NCBI GenBank assembly: GCA_964367715.1
Contig: CAYIYO010000009.1
Span: 1 to 48,225 of the forward strand
Direction: 5' to 3'
DNA: 48,225 nt
Origin: CAYIYO01 sp964367715
GTDB taxonomy: Bacteria > Chlamydiota > Chlamydiia > Chlamydiales > Criblamydiaceae
Each line of letters opens with the position of its first letter. Within the stretch, counting starts at the first letter, position 1. Made by a program: the position numbers and the translations under genes. Shown here in pieces: positions 32,846 through 39,989 of the stretch. Below the pieces are notes generated by a model. It saw only the letters and a list, made by a program, of their open reading frames with translations, was not told where the DNA came from and ran no database searches.

Positions 32846-33354
32846 TTTGACTCTTCAATATCTATAATTTCCGGCTTTATATCTAGCCCTGCTTGTTTGA
32901 TATTCACTTGATTGACGTTGTAATGAACGTTAATTTGTTGCTGGCCCTTGTTACGATATTTTTGCAAGGTATCTAGCGCCTTGTGACTATTGTCAAATAG
33001 ATGAAGAGCCCATTTCGTAGAACTCTTGGTAAATTCCCGCATCCCATAAGTATGGCAAGCAATGAATTGGGCTGCCAAAGCGCTTTCCACGGCGTTTGTT
33101 GGTTGAATTGCCTGAAAAAGGCTGGTCACATGCAGGACCTGTTCCTCCGAAACTAATGGTGAAGGTGTCTTGCCATGATCAGGATGCCAGGGACCCGGAG
33201 GGGAGGGTGTATCAATTCGATAGGCAGCTTTGAGAGTTTGTCTGACGATCTGTTTGCTTAGCTTCGGATCGCTAGTGAGGTCATTTGGTTGCGATAAAGA
33301 GACGTCTTTTGGAATTGGGAAGTACATATCTTCTCGCGATTTCGTTTTACCCAC
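32842..33354 (-). CDS. Island protein of the Q-x-INVxYN family, copy 2
   Basis: This 170-residue protein starts with GTG at 33354, with AGAGG upstream. The middle (VLHVTSLFQAIQPTNAVES, AAQFIACHTYGM, HLFDNSHKALDTLQKYRNKG, QQQINVHYN) matches copy 1 segment by segment. The N-terminal 55 residues are Pro-rich and unique. Helices followed by one short strand suggest a structural or DNA-associated protein. It lies between the primase gene and copy 1 in one transcription unit. Confidence 0.6.
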   Translation of the reverse strand: MGKTKSREDMYFPIPKDVSLSQPNDLTSDPKLSKQIVRQTLKAAYRIDTPSPPGPWHPDHGKTPSPLVSEEQVLHVTSLFQAIQPTNAVESALAAQFIACHTYGMREFTKSSTKWALHLFDNSHKALDTLQKYRNKGQQQINVHYNVNQVNIKQAGLDIKPEIIDIEESK

Positions 33355-33366
33355 AGTGAATACCTC

Positions 33367-34431
33367 TTAATTTAAATTTTCAAATAGTGCTTTGGTTTTA
33401 GAATAATGTTCAATTCCTTGTAGAATCCAGTCACGAAGGTTTATTCCATGATATTGGAAGGCGTCGCCGGGACTTTTGCCGATCGGTACAGGCCAAAATC
33501 TTAGGTGAGGGTAGGTTTCACGCCACCACAAAGCAGCTTTTTTTCCAGCTTCATCATTATCAAGGCACCATAAAATTAATGAGAATTTTCTCAACAAGTG
33601 ATCTGTAAAAAAATCTGGTTTTTTTGTCGCTCCGCCAAGCGCCATACTACAGCAGACATCTTGAGCTTCTTGTTGGATTAGCATCGCATCGAGCTCGGCC
33701 TCTACAACGACAGCGACTTGATTTGTAATGTTACCATATATTGATGGGCAAGCTTTCGATCCCGAAATTTCAACGTATTTTGGGAGGACATCGTCTTTGT
33801 GCCATTTCTGCCGCCTTACTTTTAGTTTACAGACGCTTCCATCATCACACATTGTTGGGATTACAACCCCAGAAGGAAGCCAAAGTTTTTTTGCGCTGCC
33901 GTCTACCTTATTTTCAGGAGGGAGCCCCCATTCGGATCGATCTCGAAAAAAATCCTGTGATTTTGATGAGGGATTTATCGAGTAGCCTAATTTAAATCGA
34001 CTAATTGTATGCATATTGAATCCTCTCTGATGCAGCTCATCCATCGCTGAAGGGGATCGGATAAGTTGCTTGTGTGACCATTCAAGAAGGGTTGATGCTT
34101 TCTCTTGCCAAATTTTGGGAGGGTCTTGTGCAACTACGAGCTTCTCTGTGATGGGTTGTCTTATTTGATAGAGGCTAGGCAGATGGGAGGTGCCGTTAAT
34201 TCTTTGGCGAGCTTCATGATAGGACAACTTCATGAAATCGCGACAGAATTGAATGGCATCGCCATTTGTATCACATCGACGGCACCAGTAACGATTAAGC
34301 TCTGGCCAAATCATAAATCGATCCGCACCCTCACCGCAACCCGGGCAAGGGCTATGATACTCCCCACCCTTGGAATTTGAGGTTTTTTTTGGATCAAGAC
34401 CTAAGTCTTGTGCTAGCTCAAGTAATGTCAT
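33367..34431 (-). CDS. Phage/plasmid-type DNA primase (CHC2-like zinc finger and TOPRIM)
   Basis: This 354-residue protein has a GGGAGA site. The N-terminal zinc finger has Cys29, Cys32, Cys50 and Cys53 (CPGCG...WCRRC) followed by GDAIQFCRDF, as in bacterial and phage primases. A TOPRIM domain follows (VVVEAELDAML, SMALGGATKK, LILWCLDNDEAG), with the metal-binding Glu and DxD residues. It should prime DNA synthesis for the island or its circular form. The helicase domain of P4-type proteins is absent and may be replaced by the DUF3987 protein upstream. Confidence 0.85.
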   Translation of the reverse strand: MTLLELAQDLGLDPKKTSNSKGGEYHSPCPGCGEGADRFMIWPELNRYWCRRCDTNGDAIQFCRDFMKLSYHEARQRINGTSHLPSLYQIRQPITEKLVVAQDPPKIWQEKASTLLEWSHKQLIRSPSAMDELHQRGFNMHTISRFKLGYSINPSSKSQDFFRDRSEWGLPPENKVDGSAKKLWLPSGVVIPTMCDDGSVCKLKVRRQKWHKDDVLPKYVEISGSKACPSIYGNITNQVAVVVEAELDAMLIQQEAQDVCCSMALGGATKKPDFFTDHLLRKFSLILWCLDNDEAGKKAALWWRETYPHLRFWPVPIGKSPGDAFQYHGINLRDWILQGIEHYSKTKALFENLN

Positions 34432-34455
34432 GGAATTCTCCCATTGTCTTAAGTA

Positions 34456-34687
34456 TTGCTAAAGTTGCTAATTTTGCTAAAGTCATCCTATGTTATTAAA
34501 AATAGGTGTGTTAGTTCGAAATGTGTGTTGCTAAATGTGTGCTAAACAGCTGCTAAAAGTGCGCACGGAATAAAACGTAAGGGTTTTTAGCATTTCTCTA
34601 GCAAAACTTTAGCGTTAATTGGCACTTGATAAAGCTCTCATCTTCAGTGGATACCGTTTTTTTTAGCTGTTTTAGCAGCTTTAGCAA
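34456..34687. repeat. TGCTAAA/TTTAGCA iteron-like cluster, candidate origin
   Basis: Six TGCTAA(A) units (34457, 34466, 34475, 34529, 34540, 34551) lie in the left half and about five TTTAGC units (34586, 34609, 34662, 34671, 34680) in the right half, pointing towards each other around 34570. The gap between primase and DUF3987 genes is AT-rich. Such clusters bind replication initiators or repressors. Whether this is an origin, an operator or both is open. Confidence 0.55.
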
Positions 34688-34696
34688 CCCCGTCGT

Positions 34697-36307
34697 TTAT
34701 TTGTTCTCTTTGTCGACTACAAGGCGCCACGCTGAGCGGACTTTTTTACCTCCTATCATTGTATCCACAACCTCGATCACATGTTCATGATCCTTCAGAA
34801 TTTGTATGATTTTCTTTGCCTTTCTGGCATTGCGGATCTGAGGGGGACCTCGCTGGTATACATCTGCTATTGGGAATATTTGATCAGGACGATTGCGCCT
34901 AATCCATTCGAGGACCTGCGCCGCCAGATAAATGTCTGGGTCGCCACCGTTTTTCCCCAGGATTCGAATCGCCTCATCAAGATAATAGTCGACAAGCGTA
35001 ATAGCTCTTTCCAATTGCTGAAGACTTATTTTAATTTCCACCTCAGAATCGAGCTCTAATATGCTCTCCGAAAAGGCAAATATTGCAGCAATGCGAAGAA
35101 CCTGTTCCGACGCCTTACTGGCGAAGGGTTTGATGGGATGAAATTTTCCGTCCTCAATCATCCGGCTATCCGTAGTGTTATGGAATTCAATCCATCTTTT
35201 TTTTGCTGGACCATCTAAGACCACAGTTTGGGGTTCAAGAGAATCTCCAGGACCAAATGCCGTACTGCTCTCACTCCCGGAACTTTTTTTGGGGAATGGT
35301 CTATCCATAATTTTATTCAGCAGTTGATAAAGTGCTAGGATCGCAGGATCTACGCTTAAATCAATTTCCTTATATATTCGCGTCCCTGCGATTGGTGCAG
35401 GCGCTGAAAATAAGCAACGGGATAGTAAGCCTTGACCCATCAGTACCTCATTATTGAGCAGCTGTAGTAGAACAATGGGCTGTATCATTAAATGGACAGA
35501 AAGTCGTCGTCCATAATGAATTTTGCTCCCCTCGCCTTTACGAACGCGCGTTAGCGGTTTACCATCCCAAAGGTTTGATAATCCACAGGCTGTTTTTAAC
35601 GCGTTATCAGCATTCATTGCATGACCTCCGACTAGGCGCCCTCCCTCATCGGAAAAAATCCCGGCACTAGGTTGCCCTCGTTCTAGTAGTTGTTCTAATC
35701 CTTCTAGAGTTGGTTCTTCGCATAACATCAAACCTTCACATGGCGGATTGGGTTCAAGCTCTAATGAAGATATCGCTGCGCCGGAATTTTTGGCTGCTTC
35801 TTGGATAATTGAAGTACGCCGCATCTTCCAAATTTCATGTTGGTTTTTGTATACTGTTAACTGGTTCTTGTGCTGTTCAATAAGCATCCTTTGCCAATCA
35901 GAGATAGACTTTAGAGCGATTTTATCCGTAGCGCTTTTACGTTCCCCGCTTTCAGAAATAGTCAGCAGAAAGAGAGAGGTTGGATGCACCCTCCCATCAA
36001 TCTTTACATCGATGAACCCTTGGCATGCTAATGAAAGCACTGCAAGAATGCTCTGTCCGCATGTAGCATCTGGCGCCTGTACGACTTCATGAATGCGGCG
36101 AGCTGCCGCTCCAGCAATTAATCCTAAGGCATCAAATGGATAGGGTTTTGCTGGAACTGTATCCCTTTGTAAGGGCAGTGGAGCGTAAGTAATGGGTGCT
36201 TTTTCTTGTATTTTTTCCGTGCATAGCTTTTCCAATTCGGCAGCACGCATCTCAGATGATATGAATTCTTTCTCTTGTTTTTCGATAGCAATTGCGGTAT
36301 TATTCAT
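34697..36307 (-). CDS. DUF3987 family replication-associated protein
   Basis: The 536-residue protein has an AAAGGA site and a 4-bp overlap with the upstream small gene. After a 50-residue leader, YPFDALGLIAGAAARRIHE and ATCGQSILAVLSLACQGF match the start of DUF3987. LLTISESGERKSATDK is a Walker-A-like loop, and GIFSDEGGRLVGGHAM and SNLWDGKPLTRVR follow in family order. The C-terminal 80 residues look like a winged helix (VADVYQRGPPQIRN region). These proteins are found in phages and integrative elements next to primases and probably help replication as an ATPase or helicase. Confidence 0.8.
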   Translation of the reverse strand: MNNTAIAIEKQEKEFISSEMRAAELEKLCTEKIQEKAPITYAPLPLQRDTVPAKPYPFDALGLIAGAAARRIHEVVQAPDATCGQSILAVLSLACQGFIDVKIDGRVHPTSLFLLTISESGERKSATDKIALKSISDWQRMLIEQHKNQLTVYKNQHEIWKMRRTSIIQEAAKNSGAAISSLELEPNPPCEGLMLCEEPTLEGLEQLLERGQPSAGIFSDEGGRLVGGHAMNADNALKTACGLSNLWDGKPLTRVRKGEGSKIHYGRRLSVHLMIQPIVLLQLLNNEVLMGQGLLSRCLFSAPAPIAGTRIYKEIDLSVDPAILALYQLLNKIMDRPFPKKSSGSESSTAFGPGDSLEPQTVVLDGPAKKRWIEFHNTTDSRMIEDGKFHPIKPFASKASEQVLRIAAIFAFSESILELDSEVEIKISLQQLERAITLVDYYLDEAIRILGKNGGDPDIYLAAQVLEWIRRNRPDQIFPIADVYQRGPPQIRNARKAKKIIQILKDHEHVIEVVDTMIGGKKVRSAWRLVVDKENK

Positions 36308-36549
36308 TTCAAAGTCCTTTGAGTTTTTAATTGAGCCTGCCTAGTCCGCAGGCTCTTTCCAATTTCTATAAATTCTTTGAATGTAATCTCCTTATAGTTG
36401 TAACATCGACACCATTCTTCATGCATTTCCGTGGCTTTATCGAGATCATCTACGTTGGGTTCTCGATCGGTTCTGAACCTATCATGGAGTCTTGCAGCCT
36501 CTTTCAGATATTCCTCTTCTTGCCATCGCCAGTCATCAATTGGAGGCAT
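36304..36549 (-). CDS. Small acidic hypothetical island protein
   Basis: The protein has 81 residues from the ATG at 36549, supported by GGAGGA nine bases upstream; a longer frame exists without a ribosome site. It is helical and charged (WRWQEEEYLKEAARLHDRF, TEMHEEWCRCY). No family is recognised. It overlaps both neighbours (14 bp and 4 bp) and belongs to the replication transcript. Confidence 0.6.
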   Translation of the reverse strand: MPPIDDWRWQEEEYLKEAARLHDRFRTDREPNVDDLDKATEMHEEWCRCYNYKEITFKEFIEIGKSLRTRQAQLKTQRTLK

Positions 36550-36787
36550 GTTTTTTATCCTCCTGCATGCGATCGACGCATTGCCAAAATTCAACTGGAT
36601 CGACGAGAACGCGCCTATTCACCCTTTTGAATGCTGTCTGGAATTTATTTTTTCCCCAAGACGCATCAAGGATAATTGCTCGAAGAGCTGATTCTGAAGG
36701 CCATGATCCATTAAGCTTAGTAATGAATTGATGAACGGTGTAAAGCGTTCTATTTTCTGTCAGTCTATGACTATTTTCTTCTACCAT
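36536..36787 (-). CDS. Small DNA-binding protein, excisionase/AlpA-like
   Basis: This 83-residue protein has a GGGAGA site. LYTVHQFITKLNGSWPSESALRAIIL, broken by a turn from FQTAFKRVNRRVLVDPVEFWQC, has the pattern of small winged-helix proteins that open integrative-element operons (TVKQF...LRxxI...RVGRRVLID). It is probably a directionality factor or a regulator of the replication genes that follow. The 187-bp gap upstream holds a short hairpin (CCCTGATTATTTCAGGG) and nothing else clear. Confidence 0.65.
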   Translation of the reverse strand: MVEENSHRLTENRTLYTVHQFITKLNGSWPSESALRAIILDASWGKNKFQTAFKRVNRRVLVDPVEFWQCVDRMQEDKKHASN

Positions 36788-36974
36788 CTGGACTCTCCCT
36801 TGGTGGTCGTTTGTTCCAGATTATTCCAACTCCCTGATTATTTCAGGGTTAGTTGAGGGAGATAAAAATGAGTCATAACTTTTTTATCAGAGCAAAACAG
36901 GTTGAAATCACTGACTTTTTTTTTCACCACTAACTTTTTTTTCTGACTATTTTACAGCGATAAGAGCTAGGTAT

Positions 36975-38267
36975 TTATCCGCCAATAGTAGGACTTATGC
37001 TTCTACTGAGCTGAGCCCTTTTCCTTTTACGATATTTTCTTATCCATTCTTTGTAGGTGCTATCTTCTCGCTCTTTCTTTAATTTTACTGTCCCTTTTTT
37101 AAAATCTGATATTGCTTTCTTTATGGATCTTTCATGTGCACTTTTGCTTTGGTTTTTTTCTAACCAAGCACTATACCAATCGCAAAAAATATACTCATCC
37201 GTACCTTCAAGAGGCATCTTTAAATCTTTTAAGAAAGAGGTATTTTCCAATTTAGTATCAGGGAGGATGCAAGAAATTTGAATTTCTAAAGAAAGTCTTA
37301 TTAACAAAGACATATATTCTTCTCTAATGAATGTTAGATGTGTTTTACCTTTGTCTAACATCAAAAGGTCCTCTGCTGCAGCAATGAGTAAAAAATTGTT
37401 GTACTTTTTATTTGCAAACAGTCCAAGATCTTTGGATTTATCTCTAATTCGAGATGAAGGAGTGTTAAATATATTTGTATGGCGCAAGTGCCAGCAATCA
37501 CAAAGGGTTTGAAAACTGAGCCAAATTAATTTGGGTAAGCATTCTCGATCAGCATTAAATTGTTGGGGAGAATATAAGTATAACATTCTAGCTGCTGGTG
37601 CGAATAAATGTTCCATTTCATGCCTTATAGAAGCGCGAGGGTAGCTAGAGTAGTTGCGTTTTTTTAGTGCAATGGAATTTGGTAATATATTTAATTTAGA
37701 AATAATTTTTAAAACCGCCTTAGTTTCCTGCTGTTTTTTAGAGATGACTTTAAATTTTTTAGGTATTTTTTGTGATAAACCATGCCAAAACATGCGCCAT
37801 TGCGTCGAACAATTTAGGTACTCTTGGCGCCATTGAAAATCTAATTTTACAATCAATTCAGTTTTAGCTGAAAAAAGAAATTTCTCTGGGATGGAAACGT
37901 TTGAGACATACAATTCTTTCAATCGAGGATATGCGATTCGAATAAGTGATTGTAAAAATTCAAATCTTGGACCACGTATTGATCTCAATAAAGTAATCAA
38001 TTGCCTCTTTAAAAAAGTATCGTGGCGTATCGCTGCAGTTTTCCAAAGTGTCAGAAATGCTTCTGTAAGCTCGTTATTCGCATTTATATTTCTAGAATCA
38101 TTCAATAAATCTATTTCCCACTCTTGAGTCTGATTAGGAAACATTCTTTTAAGCAAAGGAATTGTTTTATTGACGAATCTTTGAAAAAAACCAAATTCGG
38201 TATTGCACAACCTTAGTAGCTCGATTTCTAAATCTAATAATTTAAATTTTTCATTTTTTTTAATCAT
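36975..38267 (-). CDS. Unknown 430-residue protein coupled to the integrase
   Basis: The ATG lies in the stop region of the integrase gene (4-bp overlap, ATGA), so translation is coupled. The protein is basic, helical and Leu/Lys-rich, with no signal peptide or clear membrane segment. Short clusters stand out: FDWQWRQEYL-like aromatic stretches, PRASIRHEMEHLFAPAARML near residue 215 (an HExxH-like HEMEH), and a basic C-terminus (YRKRKRAQLSR). HEMEH resembles a zinc-metalloprotease motif but no third ligand is evident, so this is only a hint. Codon use is AT-rich. I do not recognise the family; a cargo, defence or recombination-accessory role are all possible. Confidence 0.55.
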   Translation of the reverse strand: MIKKNEKFKLLDLEIELLRLCNTEFGFFQRFVNKTIPLLKRMFPNQTQEWEIDLLNDSRNINANNELTEAFLTLWKTAAIRHDTFLKRQLITLLRSIRGPRFEFLQSLIRIAYPRLKELYVSNVSIPEKFLFSAKTELIVKLDFQWRQEYLNCSTQWRMFWHGLSQKIPKKFKVISKKQQETKAVLKIISKLNILPNSIALKKRNYSSYPRASIRHEMEHLFAPAARMLYLYSPQQFNADRECLPKLIWLSFQTLCDCWHLRHTNIFNTPSSRIRDKSKDLGLFANKKYNNFLLIAAAEDLLMLDKGKTHLTFIREEYMSLLIRLSLEIQISCILPDTKLENTSFLKDLKMPLEGTDEYIFCDWYSAWLEKNQSKSAHERSIKKAISDFKKGTVKLKKEREDSTYKEWIRKYRKRKRAQLSRSISPTIGG

Positions 38268-39337
38268 TGGTTTTCCAGAAGTTTTAGTGAGGTTTTTTCC
38301 ATGAGAATTGATAAGTGCTTTTGGCTGTAGTGACTATAACGCTTTGTCATGTGAGGGGAGCGGTGTCCTAAAATTGCCATTAATTCCCCTTGTGTAGCTC
38401 CGTTCATGGCTAAATACGATGCTGCGGTGTGTCTAAGGTCATGCCAGCGGAAGCCCTTTATATTTGCTACTTGCAACGCTTTTTCAAAAGCTGATCTGAT
38501 AGAAACGGTTCCTGAACGATTGTTTGGTCTATGTGAACGGAAAATTAATCCTGAAGCATTAGGTGTATAAGAGGGGCATTTTTTTAGGGTGGACTTTACG
38601 GCATCTGTTAGGGGTAAAATACGTCGATCACCATTTTTTGTCTCAAGCAGTGTGATTGAGCGTATTGCAAAATCGACATCTTCCCATTTCAACTTTGTTA
38701 GTTCACCAAATCGCATTGCTGTCAAAATTGACAGGCTGACAAGGGGATAAAGGCTGGGATTGGCCGACTCTTTGCATGCGGCTAGTAATCGCTCCTTTTC
38801 TTCGATACTGAGAAAGCGGTCGCGTCCGGGTGCTTCGCTTGGTTTGGAGACCTTTCGCATCGGTGAATCATCGAGCCATCCCCATTCTTTGACAGCAACA
38901 GAGAAAGCTTTGGATAATGAGGCTAGATATCGATTTACTGTTGATGGGCTGCGTAATTGTTTGCGTTTGGTGTGTTCTACCAAGAGCGAATCGCGTGCTT
39001 CAGCGATCATATTTGGTGTCAAATCTGCCAAAACTAGATGGCCTAGACGATTTTTCCACCAAGTGAGTAGAGCAGCCTGTTTTGCTTGTCCTTTGGGATA
39101 TTTGGGTAGCCATTGGGTAATAAAGCGGTCAATCAGTTCGCCTAATGTGTGGCGTTTGGCCTCCGCGGTTTTAGAGTGGCGTCCATCGCGAATTGCGGAT
39201 TCGGTATCCTGGACCCATTTTTTTGCCTGGCCTCGTGTGCGGAAAGTTTCTCTTTCTTGTGGATGACCCCGCAAGCGGACTTCGGCGTGGTAGGAAACCG
39301 ACCCATCACTTTTTTTGTATTCACGTATTGTACCCAT
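38264..39337 (-). CDS. int: Tyrosine recombinase (phage-type integrase)
   Basis: This 357-residue enzyme has an AGGAGG site. The N-terminal arm-binding part (GTIREYKKSDGSVSYHAEVR) is followed by a SAM-like core-binding domain and the catalytic domain. Catalytic residues are Arg209 (TAMRFGEL), His299 and Arg302 (WHDLRHT), His325 (LGHRSPHM) and Tyr334 (KRYSHYS). It is the family that inserts into tRNA genes and lies about 410 bp from the tRNA-Tyr it should recognise. The repeats at 39478-39501 and 39670-39694 between gene and tRNA may be its arm sites. Confidence 0.93.
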   Translation of the reverse strand: MGTIREYKKSDGSVSYHAEVRLRGHPQERETFRTRGQAKKWVQDTESAIRDGRHSKTAEAKRHTLGELIDRFITQWLPKYPKGQAKQAALLTWWKNRLGHLVLADLTPNMIAEARDSLLVEHTKRKQLRSPSTVNRYLASLSKAFSVAVKEWGWLDDSPMRKVSKPSEAPGRDRFLSIEEKERLLAACKESANPSLYPLVSLSILTAMRFGELTKLKWEDVDFAIRSITLLETKNGDRRILPLTDAVKSTLKKCPSYTPNASGLIFRSHRPNNRSGTVSIRSAFEKALQVANIKGFRWHDLRHTAASYLAMNGATQGELMAILGHRSPHMTKRYSHYSQKHLSILMEKTSLKLLENQ

Positions 39338-39464
39338 CTATCCTCCTAAATAGTCCAAAATAGTCTAGCGCAATGTGCAATAAAGTGGAACAAGGGATTG
39401 TTAGTCCCTTAACTTCTATTGCAAAATCGATCTCATGCGAGTATTTGAGTAGGTATTGCAGTGT

Positions 39465-39614
39465 TGTATTTATCGAATTTACGCAAATTTTACGCACTTG
39501 AAGAAAAATATGATGGTTTTTGATCACACCGATCACATAAACAAAATTTTTCAAAAAGAATGGTGGTTCAGAGGCGATCACACTAATCACACTGGAAAAA
39601 CTAAGGATGTGAAG
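39465..39614. repeat. attR outer arm, second copy at 31341-31500
   Basis: This is the better-preserved partner of the internal arm copy. Together with 39631-39801 it makes up the region between integrase and tRNA-Tyr, which contains no gene. A small hairpin (AAGGGA/TCCCTT, 39392-39410) lies just before it. Confidence 0.75.
39478..39501 (-). repeat. TGCGTAAA-type repeat, copy 4
   Basis: Minus-strand copy within the attR outer arm, facing copy 5 at 39670. Confidence 0.8.
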
Positions 39615-39630
39615 CGGATTGGGTGAAAAA

Positions 39631-39801
39631 TAGAAGAGTAGGGGGTTGGATTGCGCTGAATTGCTGCAGTCAAGTGCGTAAAATTTGCGTAAAAGAGGGT
39701 TTTGGGGGGTGTTGGTGAAAGGGTGAAAAACGTGTTCTAGGATAAGTGTGGGGGTGGCTGGACTCGAACCAGCGGAGACGTGAGTCGAGGGATTTACAGT
39801 C
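39631..39801 (-). other. attR region: tRNA-Tyr 3' half plus inner arm
   Basis: It is the partner of 22925-23095, gapless over 171 bp. The core (39749-39801) is the 3' part of the intact tRNA-Tyr, so integration kept a functional tRNA on this side. Confidence 0.85.
39670..39694 (+). repeat. TGCGTAAA-type repeat, copy 5
   Basis: Plus-strand copy 54 bp from the tRNA-Tyr 3' end. The same distance separates copy 1 from the tRNA fragment in attL. Confidence 0.8.
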
Positions 39802-39830
39802 CCTTGCAATTGCCGCTATGCGACACCCCC
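39749..39830 (-). tRNA. tRNA-Tyr (GTA)
   Basis: The 82-nt cloverleaf has acceptor GGGGGTG/CACCCCC, anticodon stem GGGAC... with loop TGTAAAT (GTA), a long variable arm typical of bacterial tRNA-Tyr, and TTCGAGT in the T loop. CCA is not encoded. Its 3' part is the integration target of the island. Confidence 0.93.
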
Positions 39831-39845
39831 AGAAGTGAAGAAAAA

Positions 39846-39921
39846 TGGTGCTGGCAGTAAGATTCGAACTCACGACCGTCCGATTACAAATCGGATGCTC
39901 TACCAACTGAGCTATGCCAGC
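39846..39921 (-). tRNA. tRNA-Thr (TGT)
   Basis: The 76-nt gene has acceptor GCTGGCA/TGCCAGC, anticodon loop TTTGTAA (TGT), T loop TTCGAAT and an encoded CCA end. It lies 16 bp upstream of tRNA-Tyr on the same strand, so the two are probably processed from one precursor. Confidence 0.93.
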
Positions 39922-39989
39922 ATTATGGGGTTGGCTTCGTTGAAGGTCAATTTATAGCAAAAGCGGGATTTTTGATTCAAGAGAAAATG

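Larger units (their letters stand above)
23043..39801. mobile_element. Composite genomic island integrated in tRNA-Tyr
   Basis: The 16.8-kb island is bounded by 53-bp direct repeats of the tRNA-Tyr 3' end. A tyrosine recombinase gene (38264-39337) adjoins the intact tRNA. Left cargo is a metal-efflux operon on the plus strand (23350-31198). The right half is a minus-strand module with integrase, primase and DUF3987 protein (31782-39337). A partial copy of the attR arm at 31341-31500 divides the halves, suggesting two elements integrated in tandem at one site. Confidence 0.8.
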
